The position numbers and the translations under genes were made by a program. Positions 22,401 through 35,500 of a DNA stretch of 64,000 bases are shown here, in pieces. Positions within the stretch are counted from its first letter, which is position 1. Each line of letters opens with the position of its first letter. Under the pieces are notes generated by a model. It was not told where the DNA came from and did no database searches. It saw only the letters and a program-made list of their open reading frames with translations. Origin of the DNA: Apostichopus japonicus (taxonomy: Eukaryota > Echinodermata > Holothuroidea > Aspidochirotida > Stichopodidae); the NCBI RefSeq assembly GCF_037975245.1, contig NC_092580.1, forward strand, positions 2,640,501 through 2,704,500, read 5' to 3'.

Positions 22401-24302
22401 TTTTTATTCTTCCAGTGAAAGCACAAGTAAAAAAAAAACTCACCACCGATTTTTCACATTTTCTTTTGCAGCTTACAAGTAAAAACAAAATAACCAAAAC
22501 TTGCAAATAAACAAACTATGTCCACTTAGTGCCAACAAAATATTGCATCTTTATCAAACCCCCCAAAGAGAGGAGTTTTAGCATTCTCTAGACAGGGGGC
22601 AAAGAATTGTGATTTTGTTGCCATATTATTTGCACAAAATCCCACTTGACTATCTGACTGATGTAGAGTCAAGTGAGTTAACATTGGTTCAAGAATTAAG
22701 TGAGAACCAGAAATGATCAGACAATTCAAGCTCCCTAGACCACAACAAGGTGTACAAACTCACTCTTTGGACATCAACCTATTCAGTCACTGAGCACGTT
22801 TTACAGTACATAAGTTTTATGGCCAAAAATGGTTTAAAATCCAGAAAGAACAGTCTTCCTTTTACGTGAAATATAGACCCAAAGATGTTGAATATGTAGG
22901 AGCAAATGGACATTACCCCTTCAATACACTAAAATATTTTAATAACAAAGCCATCTGATATATATATACTACACAGAAGAAGGCAACTTTTCAGACAGCC
23001 TGTTTACCCCCTTGAGACTCAACTAGTGACAACTGCCAGGGATCACTTGAGGTGTGCTTTAAGATCATCCAACACATGATTATCACTTCTGAAGCAGATA
23101 TCATTTACCTGATTGACTGTTTATGCATTGTTCAAGGTTACTTCAGACCTATCTGTAATTTGAGCCACTTCAAAAACTAAAACTGAAGTTGACCAAATTA
23201 TGTTCACGAAAAGGAAATGATTGCAATGGAGAACTCACAGTGGGGGCGCCATCATACCAGGTGTTCGATTCATCCGACCTTAACTTTTGGAGTTATCAAG
23301 GTGGTCAGAATTTGACCCTAAGTGACCTTTTACCTCTTCATTGAACATTCAGTTCTTGCACATATCTGAGCATGAGGATGTCGAAAAGGATTTCAGGCTT
23401 TTGGCAGCTGATGACTCCAATTTACATTTCACCTCTTAACAGAACTGCTAAAAGTGTAATGCTCAGTGAGGGGGGGGGGGGGGGGGGGAACGTACCATCA
23501 GCTATGACATTTTACAGATGCTACAGATGTTCACTTAACTCGACTACAAGGTTTTTGTATTTTGGCCGCTGATGACCTCAATTGACCTTTGACTCCGCTC
23601 AATAACTGGAGCAGCCAAAGAATTCAGTGCTGTAAATTTACATCCTGATTTTCATAAAATTCATGCAAGATATGCTTGGTGAGTCATCCCGTTTACAATT
23701 TGGAACATCACATAAACATACGTTTACCTGCATATATACACGCCTAGATTCCTTTTTGCATTTTGGCTAGGAATCAATCAATCAAAGATTCCTGGCATAG
23801 GATACTTATAAATTCCTCTCTTCTGAATTTACAGACTCTTTATGCATTAGATTATCCTTTAGCATCATCACATGACCATCCTTAACGAAAAACCTTTCAT
23901 AATTTCCATCTGTAGATCTGAGAAAATTTACAACACGATACCCTTGAGAAGAGCACTTTTGAAAACATACAAGAGAGATAAAAACACCGGTATTTTAAGG
24001 TCCAGGGCAGAGATGGTCTTATGGTATTGCAGAAGTATTTAAGACTATGCATGAAATATAGATAGATTCTGCCAAAATGTTCCTTAAAATTTAGGAAAGC
24101 AGTTTTTCAAGTGTTTTAAGTACAGCTTTCATAACAGTATTTTCCATTTTATCTCTTGCTATTTCAAGGAAAAAAAACTGCATATTCTTAGTGCTTCAAT
24201 ATTAACACATGGTCATACAAAAAAAAAAATAGAAAAGCTTACATATATATAACATATATGTATATATATACATATATCTTTTATGAAGCTGCAACATCGG
24301 TG
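22401..24302. other. Intergenic, no gene seen
   Basis: Contains a 20-base poly-G tract near 23470 and degenerate stretches of GACCTTT/TGACCTC type (23230-23620), perhaps related to the repeat at 29080. AT microsatellite sequence lies at 24246-24276. No exon was recognised. Confidence 0.45.
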
Positions 24303-24756
24303 GCTCAAAAAGTTTGTGATCCTGAAAGTTCAAGACCGGCAGGACTATCTGGTAGCTGGAATAAATCACTTTCCGATTCTTCTTCAACTTTAATCCTATT
24401 TCTAATCCCTCTGAAGGAAACTTCCATCAGCTTGTCTCTTTGGATTGATGAAGCGTTCGGCACGTCCCTACCAGAATTGGAACCAACTTTTCTGTCTTCT
24501 TCTGCCTTCAGGAGGTTATCGTCTGGTAAGCCTTTCCAGATCTGTTCCCAGTTAGACCGTACTTTACTCGGCGATGAGATGGAGGCTTTCATGTCCATAA
24601 TGAGAATAGTGAAGGGATCTGAATTGGCTATAGGGGCTTGGGATTCCAATTTATTGTCTCTGTCTGATTTTTCGTCATCTTCACAAGTCTCTTACAAATT
24701 TAAGTCTTCTGGAGGTCTCTCGGGGAGCTGTTCCAAGGTGGACACCATAGGTGGTT
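24303..24756 (-). CDS. Candidate coding region of unknown function
   Basis: On the minus strand a good acceptor (T-rich tract then GACAG) at 24757 leads into PPMVSTLEQLPERPPEDLNL, then TAA (24690-24692), then in the same frame about 128 more open codons: ETCEDDEKSDRDNKLESQAP, SNWEQIWKGLPDDNLLKAEE, KVEEESESDLFQLPDSPAG, ending SGSQTF at 24303-24305. The acidic, K/E/S-rich content looks like a disordered protein C-terminus. The TAA falls inside a GTAAGAG splice-donor consensus at 24693, so either the first 63 nt are an exon spliced onward, or the stop is real, or the frame was broken. The opposite strand is also open for 173 codons but is S/L-rich, as expected for a shadow. I do not recognise the family. 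Confidence 0.4.
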
Positions 24757-26958
24757 CTGTCAAAAAAAAAAGAGTATGAAAGAAAAGTACTAGATAGGAA
24801 TACACAAGCAATGTAGTCGAAAGTACTCTGCATAAAGTGTAGATCATGCATGCTACATTTGAAGACTCGAATGAGTCAACGATAGCTAATAATTTTAAGG
24901 GCGAAAACGGATTGCTTTCGGGGGAGTAAGAGGGGTGGGGGAGTAACACTTTCTTGGTGGGAGGGTGTCGGAGCCACAGACAGAGATGTAAGAACATTTA
25001 ATGATTTCCCTAACTTATGTAATGTCAGAAATGTCAATTTTTTTTTTTCATTTATTACCCATCTACTAGTAAAATGTCTAGTATATTGTTGTATCAACTA
25101 CAGTAGTTACAGAATATTATTATAAAATTATTAAAAAAAGGAATATTTTACAACATGAAGGCCAAAACTATTTGAGTTGCAATAGATTTACAATCTATAT
25201 TACAATGGAAAGACATGAAGGAAAACTTCATAAAAAAAAATGACTTTAGGAACAAACCTCAGTTAATTTGTTGTAAACCGTTGAAAAACAGTGCTATCAG
25301 GCCAGGTTGGATTTTCATGCCACTTTTAATTTTTGATGGAACAACCCTTTAACTTTCCGAGGTTCATCGGTTAAGAGTGACAAGACTATTTAGTCTAATA
25401 CTTTAACCATTTAGCTCAGTTCCTCAGATCCAACACAAAATCACAAAAAAGAGTTTTACCTGTATCAAATGATATGTTTACAATGGTAGTACAAATTTGT
25501 CAACTTTTGGACAGATGGTGTTTAATTTTTATTTCATGGGTGCAAGGGTGTTGTTGTTTTAACATCAAGTTAAAGGAACATGCTTTGGTTGAGTGAGTTA
25601 TTAGAATTTATGTAAAGCAATGGGTTAACATTAACATTAAAGCCTGTACTAGAAGAGCTGATAGCATCATCAAGTTATAACCTTTCAAGGAACATACCGG
25701 AGATTTAGCTATTTTAACGGTGAATAGCTTGAAACTGGATCAGCAGTGTATGAGTGTAAAATCTCAAATTAACCTTGTTCTGGTGGACTACGACATTATT
25801 GTGGCTAAAATTCAGCCTACATTTGTCATTTAGGTAGATACTGAAGAAGTGACGGATATGAAGTCATGCTGTCGAGGAAGGAAACATTTCTTTTACAATT
25901 TTATTCATTCTTTTTCTCATTTTATTATCTGACAATAACACGGATGGAGAAATGTACTACATCTCAAACCTGCCCATAATCAGAAAGCAAAGCCAGAATA
26001 TTAAAGTGGAGGGTGGAGTGGAGGCAATAAGTAAGTGTTTACTATTGTGAATACAGGTGCTGAAAGTTTCTCCATTTTTTTAATCATTATATTGATGATA
26101 ATACTAGAGTTTCTGTTAATTGGAAAAAAATGCCAAATATCTTTGCACTTGTGTAGCAAGTCAGTCAATTTCATAGCAAAATTCTCTCGGGTAAACGGAG
26201 CAACAGAGTTCGGAGTGGGTTAAGTGGTACTGGATATGTGTTTTGGTGGGGTAACAGACAAAATCTAAGAGATGGGGAATCTAGGTCCCACCCCTGGCTG
26301 CATCCAAAACAGCAAAATACTAAGTAACTAGGTGTTTATTTACAAATAAATTACAGGTCTTTAATTAAGATAGAGAACAACACACAATAATTGCAATGTC
26401 CCTAAATATTCCACTAAGACCAGCCCCCTCCTCTCCCATCCTCCCCGACCAATTCTCTCCTAGTCTCTTTACGTGTAGGGTTGCCAGAATGATCTGACCC
26501 GACCCGACGTTAATATTGTTACACCCTTTTCAAGATTTTGTTCGAAATATATTTATATCTCTGGTATTATAGGAAAAAATTATCACTGAACAGAACAAAG
26601 CCTTATTTGTCAAAACAAACGTGACACAATGCACATACAATTTAAGGAAGCCCCCCCTCCCCCCCCCCCCAAAAAAAAATCATGCACAGTCGAAATGGCA
26701 AAACTTTCTCAGGCAAACCGTTCCACTCATTCGCAACCCTATTAGAAAAAAAACTTATGCCGAATATTAATCCTACTTAGTGACTTTTGGAGTTTAAGAC
26801 AATGACCTCTGGTACAACTACTATTAGCAAACATGAATAAGTCAGTTCCTTTATACAGACTACGGATGGGGAAAATAGCAGCCATTGGCTACGAAATGAG
26901 AATAAAAAAAGAGTTTAGGACCAGTTCTTACAACTGGTATTATAAGTTAATATCCAGT
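24757..26958. other. Intergenic or intron, no gene seen
   Basis: AT-rich sequence with homopolymer tracts. If the candidate on the minus strand at 24303-24756 is real, its upstream exons should lie here or further right, but none was recognised. Confidence 0.45.
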
Positions 26959-27150
26959 GTGTAAAAGTAAGTTGGCCTGATGTTTCGATCCTAGCAGGAT
27001 CTTCTTCAGAGGCTAAATGACAACTTAGCCTCTGAAGAAGATCCTGCTAGGATCGAAACGTCAGGCCAACTTACTTTTACACATTCTATTACACAGGCTC
27101 TCTAGTGGATAAGCAGTTTGCTAACAGTTTTATTTTATTTTGATTTTTTA
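26959..27150. repeat. Hairpin repeat, GATCCTGCTAGGATCGAAACG family, copy 1
   Basis: Arms 26959-27016 and 27025-27082 are near-perfect inverted repeats running GTGTAAAAGTAAGTTGGCC...GATCCTAGCAGGATC...CTTCAGAGGCTAA. A non-palindromic tail follows (CACAGGCTCTCTAGTGGATA...TTTTATTTTATTTTGA). A one-armed copy with the same tail is at 29779-29903 and a third fragment at 46866-46945. Confidence 0.85.
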
Positions 27151-27367
27151 TTTTAAGTTAATATCCATTATCAGTGTTGCAACTCCAACGTAAATAAACT
27201 GAAGAGTAGACCGAACGGAAATAAAATATTCGTAATTTTGTAATCTGATCGAAATATATCATCTGGTATGAAAAATAAAACAATCCCGGACGTTTGCTTT
27301 TTCAATGTTTTCAATAATTACCATCTGCGAGGGAGCACTGCAGATCTAACGTTGTTTCAAACGATTA

Positions 27368-27400
27368 TACCAGGGAGTTGTTCCATAACAACTCCCTGAT
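27368..27400. repeat. SINE tail fragment
   Basis: GAGTTGTTCCATAACAACTC closely matches GTGTTGTTCAATAACAACTT in the tRNA-derived SINE at 50111. It is a short imperfect palindrome without the Pol III promoter part. Confidence 0.4.
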
Positions 27401-28170
27401 TATACACAGTAAGTCAACGGCGCTTCTCCATTGACCTAACTACGTGTGGGAGAAATCACACACTGAAGTCCCTTTAACTTTGTCGCGCGTGTCGCTCACT
27501 GATCTGTACACTAACAGTGTACAGATTAGTGGTGTACAGATCAGTGGTGTCGCTGGAAATCAAGACTTGCTTTAGTCGGTTACGGTCGTTCAGGTACTGA
27601 AAGGGGTTACTTTAGCACGTGGGGGTCAGGGAAAAAGTTGCTTCGTGTTTTTCGCACAAATATGCGTGTGTTTGCCTAATCACAAAATAATGTAATGCAG
27701 TAGAACTATTGAGGGCTGTCGCCAAACATTTTTAGGGAATTTTAGGAGTATTTGTTGCCTTGATTTCATCATTTTATCGCATTTGTAAAATCTTGGGCAC
27801 ATTTGCAAACTAAACAGTTATGAGGCTCAACTGTTTTCTAGCCAGACTAGCCTAATGTACGTAGAACTCACAATGAACAAAGCCTTATGTTATCGTTTTC
27901 ACTTTCCAGTTTTCACGTACGGTTTAAAGACCAAAGTGGTTAAAAAGTACATTGTTTTGGTTTTATATTTAGTGAAGACAATAAATCTTTCTTATCAATC
28001 GTTAATCATGGATAACAGGAGGTTTTGTTAGATGCAAGAGCGCGAAATTGCGTCGTCCGAGTCCCCATAAGCTTATCGCGGGTATACTGTATGATGTTAA
28101 CTGCCAAAACTGGATAGTATATTGAAGAGCATTAGTACAATGTCGCGCGAGGGACTTGCGACACAGTTAC

Positions 28171-28845
28171 CAGGGGCGGATGCAGGATTTGTGACAGGGG
28201 GGGGGGGGTCTGACTGGTCCAACAGCGCCGGAACGTAAGACTATCTAAGCGGAGCGCCACCATCGGTTGGCGCGGAGCGTATCAGAAAATTTATGGCTTT
28301 ACAAACCCCCCAGATGGCCGGAAACGGCACTTCCCGAGTATTCTAAGCTGCATGTACCTAGCCTGAAAATATGGATCTCATGTCAACATAATATATCTGT
28401 CATATTCAAGTCGAATCAGTCATGACTGTTAAATATGCACACTAAAAATGCATGTCCTGTATAACAAGCGACGATCAAGTGATGGCGCTATGCAGCTTTT
28501 GAAACTACTCAGTCATATGAAGAATTCGTTGGCGCATCCTATGCAGCCTACCGCTCTGCCACCTCACCGCCCAAAAAAAATTCGAACACCACCTCAATTT
28601 TGAAACTTTTCGGTCTGAAATTTGAGATTTTTAGGCATTTTTGGCACGTGTAGCACGCGTGCACACTATAGTTCATTTGACCGAAAAGACACACCTGGCT
28701 GACTTGTAAGGATAACCGCCCTTCTGACGTCCTACATGTTTAAAATTGGCGTTTAATTTAATTATTTTTTTCTCTCTTTTTTTTTTTTTTTGGCCAAGAG
28801 CAGGGGAGGTCCGGACCCCCTGGACCCCCTCTGGATCCGCGCCTG
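28171..28845. mobile_element. hAT-like non-autonomous element
   Basis: Begins CAGGGGCGGATGCAGGATTT and ends CTGGATCCGCGCCTG, imperfect inverted termini of the CAGGGGCGGATCCAGG type. GTTAC stands immediately on both sides, a possible 5-bp target duplication. It contains the GCGGAGCGCCACC...GGTTGGCGCGGAGCG module seen in the adducin-intron elements. The poly-T/poly-G runs and absence of any long frame show it is non-coding. Confidence 0.7.
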
Positions 28846-29079
28846 GTTACACTGTAGATAAGCGCATCTTCCCGCCTTTGAATAGCGTTGAATCGAACGA
28901 TATACACATTTCCCCGTTGTGGTTGTTGTGAAATGCGCTGAAAAATACAATCCTTTATGTGGAACGTAATAATCGGCCCCGCATAATCGGTATCGCAATG
29001 GATTTTTCCGATGCCGATTATTTACCGATTGTCTGATAATCAGCCCGATGCCGATTATCTAACCGATTATCGGTCGAAC

Positions 29080-29560
29080 ACTCTATCCACAGTTCAAGTT
29101 TAAAGTTCAAGCATCCTTTACTTCTAGAGATATCGTGTTTACAAGGTTTACAGCCTTTGACCCCCGGTGACCTCAAATGACCTTTACCTCCATGAAAAAC
29201 GATAGGGGCTACCTGCTTACCAACTTTCACTTCTTGAGATATCGTGTTTACATTGTTTTCAGCCTTTGACATTGGTGATCTCTAAAATGACCTTTGACCT
29301 CAATGAAAAAATAATGGAGTACATTTACTCACTAAGGGCTACCCGCATAATAAGTTTGAAGTTCAAAAACATGTACTCCATGAGATATTGTGCTTACAAG
29401 GTTTACACACGTTGACCTATGTTGACCTCACATGACCCTTGAACTCCATACAAAACAATAGGGATCATCTACTTACTAACGGCTACCCACACACCAAGTT
29501 TCAAGTTCATCCAAATTTATCTTCTTGAGATATCGTGTTTACGAGCCAAAGTGTAACATA
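29080..29560. repeat. Degenerate tandem repeat (~110-150 bp units)
   Basis: Four diverged units share AGATATCGTGTTTACA (near 29126, 29235, 29386 with changes, and 29529), a following GTTTxCAGCCTTTGACC block, GACCTTTACCTCxATGAAAA, and GGGCTACC(T/C)GC followed by an AAGTTTxAAGTTCA block. Spacing is irregular (109-151 bp). There is no stable open frame. Confidence 0.75.
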
Positions 29561-29778
29561 CACGCACAAACACATACTCCATCATGAATGCAAAAGTTAC
29601 GATTATCATCGAAACCAAAAATCGCCGTAGGCCACAAACCTGTGTTCAGTGTCATTGAAACGATGGCTGTAAACTCAGAGGAATAACATAGAGAAAATCA
29701 GGCAATCCCTCCCTTTACATCATCAATGTGTATAAGTAGCTAATGTTTATTCATAAATGAAACTATGTGTAAAAGTTT

Positions 29779-29903
29779 TTAGCCTCTGAAGAAGAACCTG
29801 CTAGGATCGAAACGTCAGGCCAACTTACCTTTACACATTCTACAGTATTACACAGGCTTTCTAGTGGATAAGCAGTTTGCTAACATTTTTATTTTATTTT
29901 GAT
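29779..29903. repeat. GATCCTGCTAGGATCGAAACG family, copy 2
   Basis: Carries AGCCTCTGAAGAAGAACCTG, CTAGGATCGAAACGTCAGGC and the same CACAGGCTTTCTAGTGGATA...TTTATTTTATTTTGA tail as the repeat at 26959, but only the right arm, so it cannot fold back. Confidence 0.8.
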
Positions 29904-31379
29904 AAATGAATCTAGAATTGAGTAAAGACTTGTAAAACGGTCAATCCTTAGTGGATTTTGATGGGAGTTGCAACTATATTGATGATTTCTAATTCCCATT
30001 AGAGTAATTGGGACAATGCTATTTATTGGTGTCCGAAGACCTCCAATGCAAGGCTGGGGGTTAATAATCGCAGACAAGCAAACGTTTACAGTCTGATGCC
30101 AGTTAACACCCGATAGTTTCAAAGACCCCCTTTAAACGAAATATTTGAAGAATTTGTTTCATGGCGGCGAATTGTAGATCGAGGTTATCATTAGGTCTTA
30201 TTTTATATACATACGCACTGTTTGATTTCAAACGGTGAGTAAAAGTTGGTAGGTCAAGGGGTAGGCTATAGCTTATTGTTACATGATATGTGAGACGCCG
30301 AGGAGCCCCAAGCAGGGTATTCTTATTGATGTATAACAGTTGTCGAACAGGAACACTATACGTAAAGCAATGGTTATTCGAAAGCGGATCGCATACAACT
30401 TCAATACCCATATTCCAACACAAGACCGATATATATATATATATACGGCATCCTGAACTTGAGAGGTGGCACACAAAAGGCACTGGGTTTAAGTGTAAGC
30501 CGCCTTCAGCCAAGGAAATAAGAAATCAGCGACCTGCCAACAGCTGGGATTTCAGGTTTATCTATGAGCTGCATTTATTCTACAGGTGAGTATAGTTTTA
30601 TCACTCAAAGTTATCAGGCTCAACCAGAGTGGATAATGCAAAGACATTTCTTTTTTTAAAGATGAAGGCAGCACTATGTAAATTCCGCTTTTTCAACACA
30701 AAAACAATTACCTAAGCATGGAATTAATTTTTAGCGTGTTTATCCCAAATATTGTTTCTCTCCTTAAGATAATTGATACTGTTGCACAATTATTCTGCGA
30801 ATTCGACCGTAATTAAGGTTTTGTAGCCAGTAAACACCAACAGCTCGAGTAGCCTAATTTAATAGGCTTAATAGTCAGATTAATACTATAACCAGACATC
30901 CTATATAGGCCCCAAATCTGATAGAATAATTACTTATAATTTGACCATGCGATTATGAAAGAACATTAGTTCAACATAGTTAACATCTCTGATGTGGTTG
31001 TAGCACTTTAACCTTGTCAGCAAAACATGTACTACAGTATTAGTTCGATCACTTGCAAGATAATCTAACTGTAAGCAGCGTCGATGTTACAATGATCATT
31101 AATCGAGAGAATCTGCCACTTTTCAAATGGAAGTGTAATAACCTTTCCCAACCTTTGGTAAACTGCCCTCACTAGATGTAGCCTAAACAAACTTTATAAA
31201 GTGAGTGGTCAGGCTAATTGTCAACTGATTACAACTACTCGGTTATAATGCAAAACCATGTAATGCCTTGCTACCCCCTAGCCCACTTCAAATAATGGAT
31301 GTGTATATTGCGTGAAAATGGTATTGATTGTGCTAAAATTAAAAGGGCAGTTTCGAAATTCTCGCAATACAGAAAGTTG

Positions 31380-31383
<4 letters not shown>
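29904..31383. other. Intergenic, no gene seen
   Basis: AT-rich. Overlapping frames of 99-136 codons on opposite strands at 30103-30589 have no recognisable content and cross an AT microsatellite at 30429-30445. They may be retrotransposon debris, but this was not established. Confidence 0.45.

Positions 31384-31446
<63 letters not shown>
31384..31446. repeat. (TA)n microsatellite
   Basis: About 31 uninterrupted TA dinucleotides. A poly-G tract follows near 31476. Confidence 0.97.
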
Positions 31447-31450
<4 letters not shown>

Positions 31451-32017
31451 AGCGTAGAAGCCCAATTTGATTTGGGGGGGGGGGGGGACTGTAACGACTT
31501 GCCCGAAAATATAACCAAAATTGTTCGCGGAGCGTGCGTTCAACATCTTAATGTGCATATCATATAGGCATGCATCGGTTATTACACCGCATGTCAATTA
31601 CATACAATCATTTTCCGTGTTATTACCCTTCCATGTTGGTTATCATTTTTTGGAGAAGTCATTACGATAATAATGATCATAATCATATAAGTTTAACCAT
31701 TGAAAAACACATTGATTTTTTTATTAAATTTTAGGTGCCCGAAAAATTCTCAGCATATTGCTTGAATTTTTAAATAAAATATTTGGTTGGGGCTGCATCC
31801 CCCCCCCCCCCGGCCTTCTTCGCCTATGTAATATATACTTAACTTACCACATACTGTAGATAATTACATCTCAGAGAGCTGTTTTAGGGTCGTGTAACTA
31901 CAGTGTGTTAAACAGTGTTAAGCAGAGAAAGTTCGTTCGGTGCGGTAACTCTACTGCTAGATCTGTGTCGATCTTCCCAGTGACAAGCCTATGACAAGCC
32001 AAGTTCCCAATAATTCT

Positions 32018-32400
32018 GATAAACCAGGTTTATTGACCGAAACAGCCAAAATTGTGTCTGATAAACCAAGTTTATCGGTTGATAAACCTAGTTTATCGAC
32101 TGATAAAGAAAGTTTATCGGTTGATAAACTTAGTTTATCGACTGATAAAGAAATTAGCGACTGATAAGGCAGGTTTATCGACTTTTTTCGACATTTGGCG
32201 TCGATAAACCAGGTTTTTTTCCAGTGATAAGCCAAAATTTTGATAAACCATGTTTATCAACCACAATTTGCCAATACGCTCGATAAACTAAGTTTATCGG
32301 TTGATAAACCAGGTTAACTGTCGATAAACCACGTTTATCGACAAACTTGGCAGATCCATGGTTTATCATTCCATGAACCAGGTTTATTGACCGATAAGGC
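32018..32400. repeat. Array of palindromic 21-bp units upstream of SLC22
   Basis: Units such as GATAAACCTAGTTTATCGACT recur about a dozen times with substitutions and gaps. Each core GATAAAC-N(2-3)-GTTTATC is itself an inverted repeat. The regular 21-bp spacing is clearest at 32060-32165. The array ends ~140 bp before the SLC22 start codon, so it lies in the promoter or 5' UTR region. Whether it affects transcription cannot be told from sequence. Confidence 0.85.
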
Positions 32401-32541
32401 AATATCTTCGATAGACCAGTGAAGTTTACCGAATTCTTGAGCATTTGGCTTACCGTATGCTTCTACCAAATAGTTTGTATCAAATATTGCAGATACTCTC
32501 ATGGTCATGTGTTCAAGTGTATTAATGGTTACACATGCAGA

Positions 32542-35500
32542 ATGAACTACGACGAGCTCTTGACCGTGATTGGGGAATTCGGACGCTATCAGATGCTTAT
32601 TTATGTCCTCGTGTGTATAGCGTCCATGATTTCGTCGATAATAACGTTCTCCCAAGTTTTCACGATTGCAAATGTAGACCACTGGTGTGCGGTCGGTGAG
32701 TGGTCTGACCAGATAGATGATTGTTTACCGGCCAGTGGTGACAACTACCTCGACTGCATCCACAACTACCGCGATGCATCTATTCCATCGAAGGGCGAAA
32801 TCTATGACAAATGTCAGCGCTTCAATGTTTCCTACCAAGACACATGGGGTTTAGGATATTTTGCTGGGGAATTTACGAACACAACAGAGACGTGTGTCGA
32901 TGGATGGGTTTATGACCACAGCCAGTACCGTAGTACGGTCGTAACGGAGGTTAGTGGTACCAAATTCTAGTGCATTTTCTTCGCATATCTTCGTAATATA
33001 AGGTCCTAGATTGTGAGAGATGAGGAGTAAGATGGATGCCTTTAAAATCTTGGGAGTATCTCCAGTGAAGTTATAAGGGATGAAAAGGAACATAAAAAGT
33101 AAAACTAGAGTCTATTGCAAGACAATATACAATAACGGTGGGAGTACGTACAGTTACTATAAGAAGCCCCAGAAAGTACCCCATGGACACCAAGTGTTAC
33201 CAGTTCATTAAAATATCTGTAAGTTTATGTTCACTTAGATTATCTTATTTTTTTTTGAAATTCCGAATTTTAAATTGACACTGTTTTTAATTATCGCGGA
33301 CTTTTTCTTCACATTCAAATTTGCATTCTCGTTGAGAAATTTACCCCGTTTCCTTTTCTGCCTTGAAAATCTCTTAAACCTTTTTAAAACGACTATACCA
33401 TTTTATTGATTACGACATGTACTAACTTTTGTGTATTCCTCTGCTTATTATTCATAGTTTTGCCAAAATTAATTCTATCTCAGTAAGGACGTAACTTTCT
33501 TCCCGAATAAAATGACCAACAAACTTCTTCATCATTTCAATAAAGTTTTTTTTTTCCTTCTTTCATCTCTTTAACAGTTTCATCTCGTCTGTGATAATGG
33601 AAATTATCCAGGATTGGAAAAGTCACTATATTTTGTCGGATGCTTTATCGGTAACTTACTGTTTGGAACAATTTCTGATAAGTAAGTGTGAACTATTTTG
33701 CGTTACCGTAGTCCAACAGTGAAAAGCTAATCTCCGCTCTTGTATTGGGTTTTTTGCCTATGACCTGCCACATATTTCGTCCCCGTTCTGGCGTATAGTG
33801 ACGAATGTGCAAAATGTGAGTTTTGAGAAAACGCGCTCTAAAGATGTTCACATTTTGACTTTAGTATATCAATTTATAAAGAATCTTTGGTACCGAAAGT
33901 TGTCGATATATATTAAATAAAACAAATAGAACTTTGACTTCTCATATTTGTTGCTGATCGAAACATTTCTTACAAAGTAGTATTTTAGTGTAAACATATT
34001 CGTTTTTCAGTTAATTTTAGACATTCGTCACACATTCGTCACTATGCTAGAACAAAATTTTAAAGTTTCTTCATGTCACAGACTAGTATTCGTCACTTTT
34101 GTGTGTAGTAGCCATAGGGTACACCGTGAATGTTCACTGTAACACGGGGAGAGGAGAGGGGGGGGGGCTAGGTGGAATAACCGCGGGATAGAAGAAACAA
34201 GATAACCGAGATAACAATCATTCTAAGTGCTCGGATGGAATGTATAAAGCAGCACGGTAAATAAATGAGTTTCTGTAAACTTATATTCGGTATTTTGTGG
34301 GGATTTCTTAGATTTCTGTTCGATTTCTGCAGGAGACTTTCTAGTACAGTATACAAAGGGTGATTCTGATCACTGTAACTCAGTTCTTGCAGCAGCATAT
34401 ACCTTTTCTAAAAGTATATTGTATGTAAATTAAATATAGCTGATATGTATTTAAGAAACTTCATTCTTCTTTCATTGCATTTTTGCAATATAAAATGGTA
34501 CCAGACAGGCAATACATAGATCACACGTGCCAGGGTAGAACAATATAGTATTGATAAAACATTTTCCTTAGCATTTTGGGTTAAGAGAGACACAGCCACA
34601 CTAGATACTGAAAAATATACTTTGCTTAATACCTTTGATACATTGCAAAAAAAGGTCAAACTGTCGTCGAAGTATACTCCCAGTACTCAGTTTTGGAGGT
34701 TCTAGCCACCTCAGATCCCTCAATAATAATATGTTGCGATCTTGATAGAATGAGACCTTCATGTTTTATGTTTTTATGTTCAAAGACAAATTTTCTTTAT
34801 TTTTTTTTTGGGGGGGGGGGGGATTACGCAATAAAGTCTTGCGTTGGAACTATGTCATTTGATTTACTGAACACTGGTAATTTCATTGGTCAGTTTCAAC
34901 AGAGCTCTTAGGAATTGTGCATGATACAGCAGTATCATCGGCATATTTTGTAATGTAAGGTATGTGTGAGTTTGACCTAATTTCATAAGTTTATTTAGTA
35001 AATAATATATCAGATAATGGACCCCCCCCCCCGGAGGCACAATCGCAGTTCCAAATATTTTTGCAACACAACAAGCGTTACCTCGCATCCATCAACAGAC
35101 ATCTTAATAAACTCTCCTCCCACTCACTGAACTTAAAGGGCATGATCATAATTCATTTCTTTTCGATGATCAAAAACTCGCAAAACGTATTTACTTCCGG
35201 ATAAACGTGCGTTTACGTAATGTGTTACGAATGTTTTAAAATAATTTCCGACAGCCCCAGTATACCTTTCCTGTATTTTAAGAAACCTTGGCAAATTGCT
35301 ATCTACATATTACGTTTAATATTATACATGATTTGTTTTTTTTTCTCATTTTTGACGGTACACACAGGTTAGTTAACAGTACATGTTGCAAACCATCTTC
35401 ATGTTAGGCTATACGTTGCATACAGTGATGTATGGACAGCATTTCCTTCGTCACCCTAAATGATCCCGTTGACAAGTTGACTTATGTTTAACATAACTGT

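Noticed and set aside
24258-24779. 173-codon plus-strand frame
   Set aside because: S/L-rich, as expected opposite an acidic coding strand; the minus strand has the acceptor and the more protein-like composition.
30103-30589. Overlapping frames of 136 (-) and 99 (+) codons
   Set aside because: Opposite strands, no recognisable residues, cross a microsatellite and have no splice context. Retrotransposon debris is possible but not shown.
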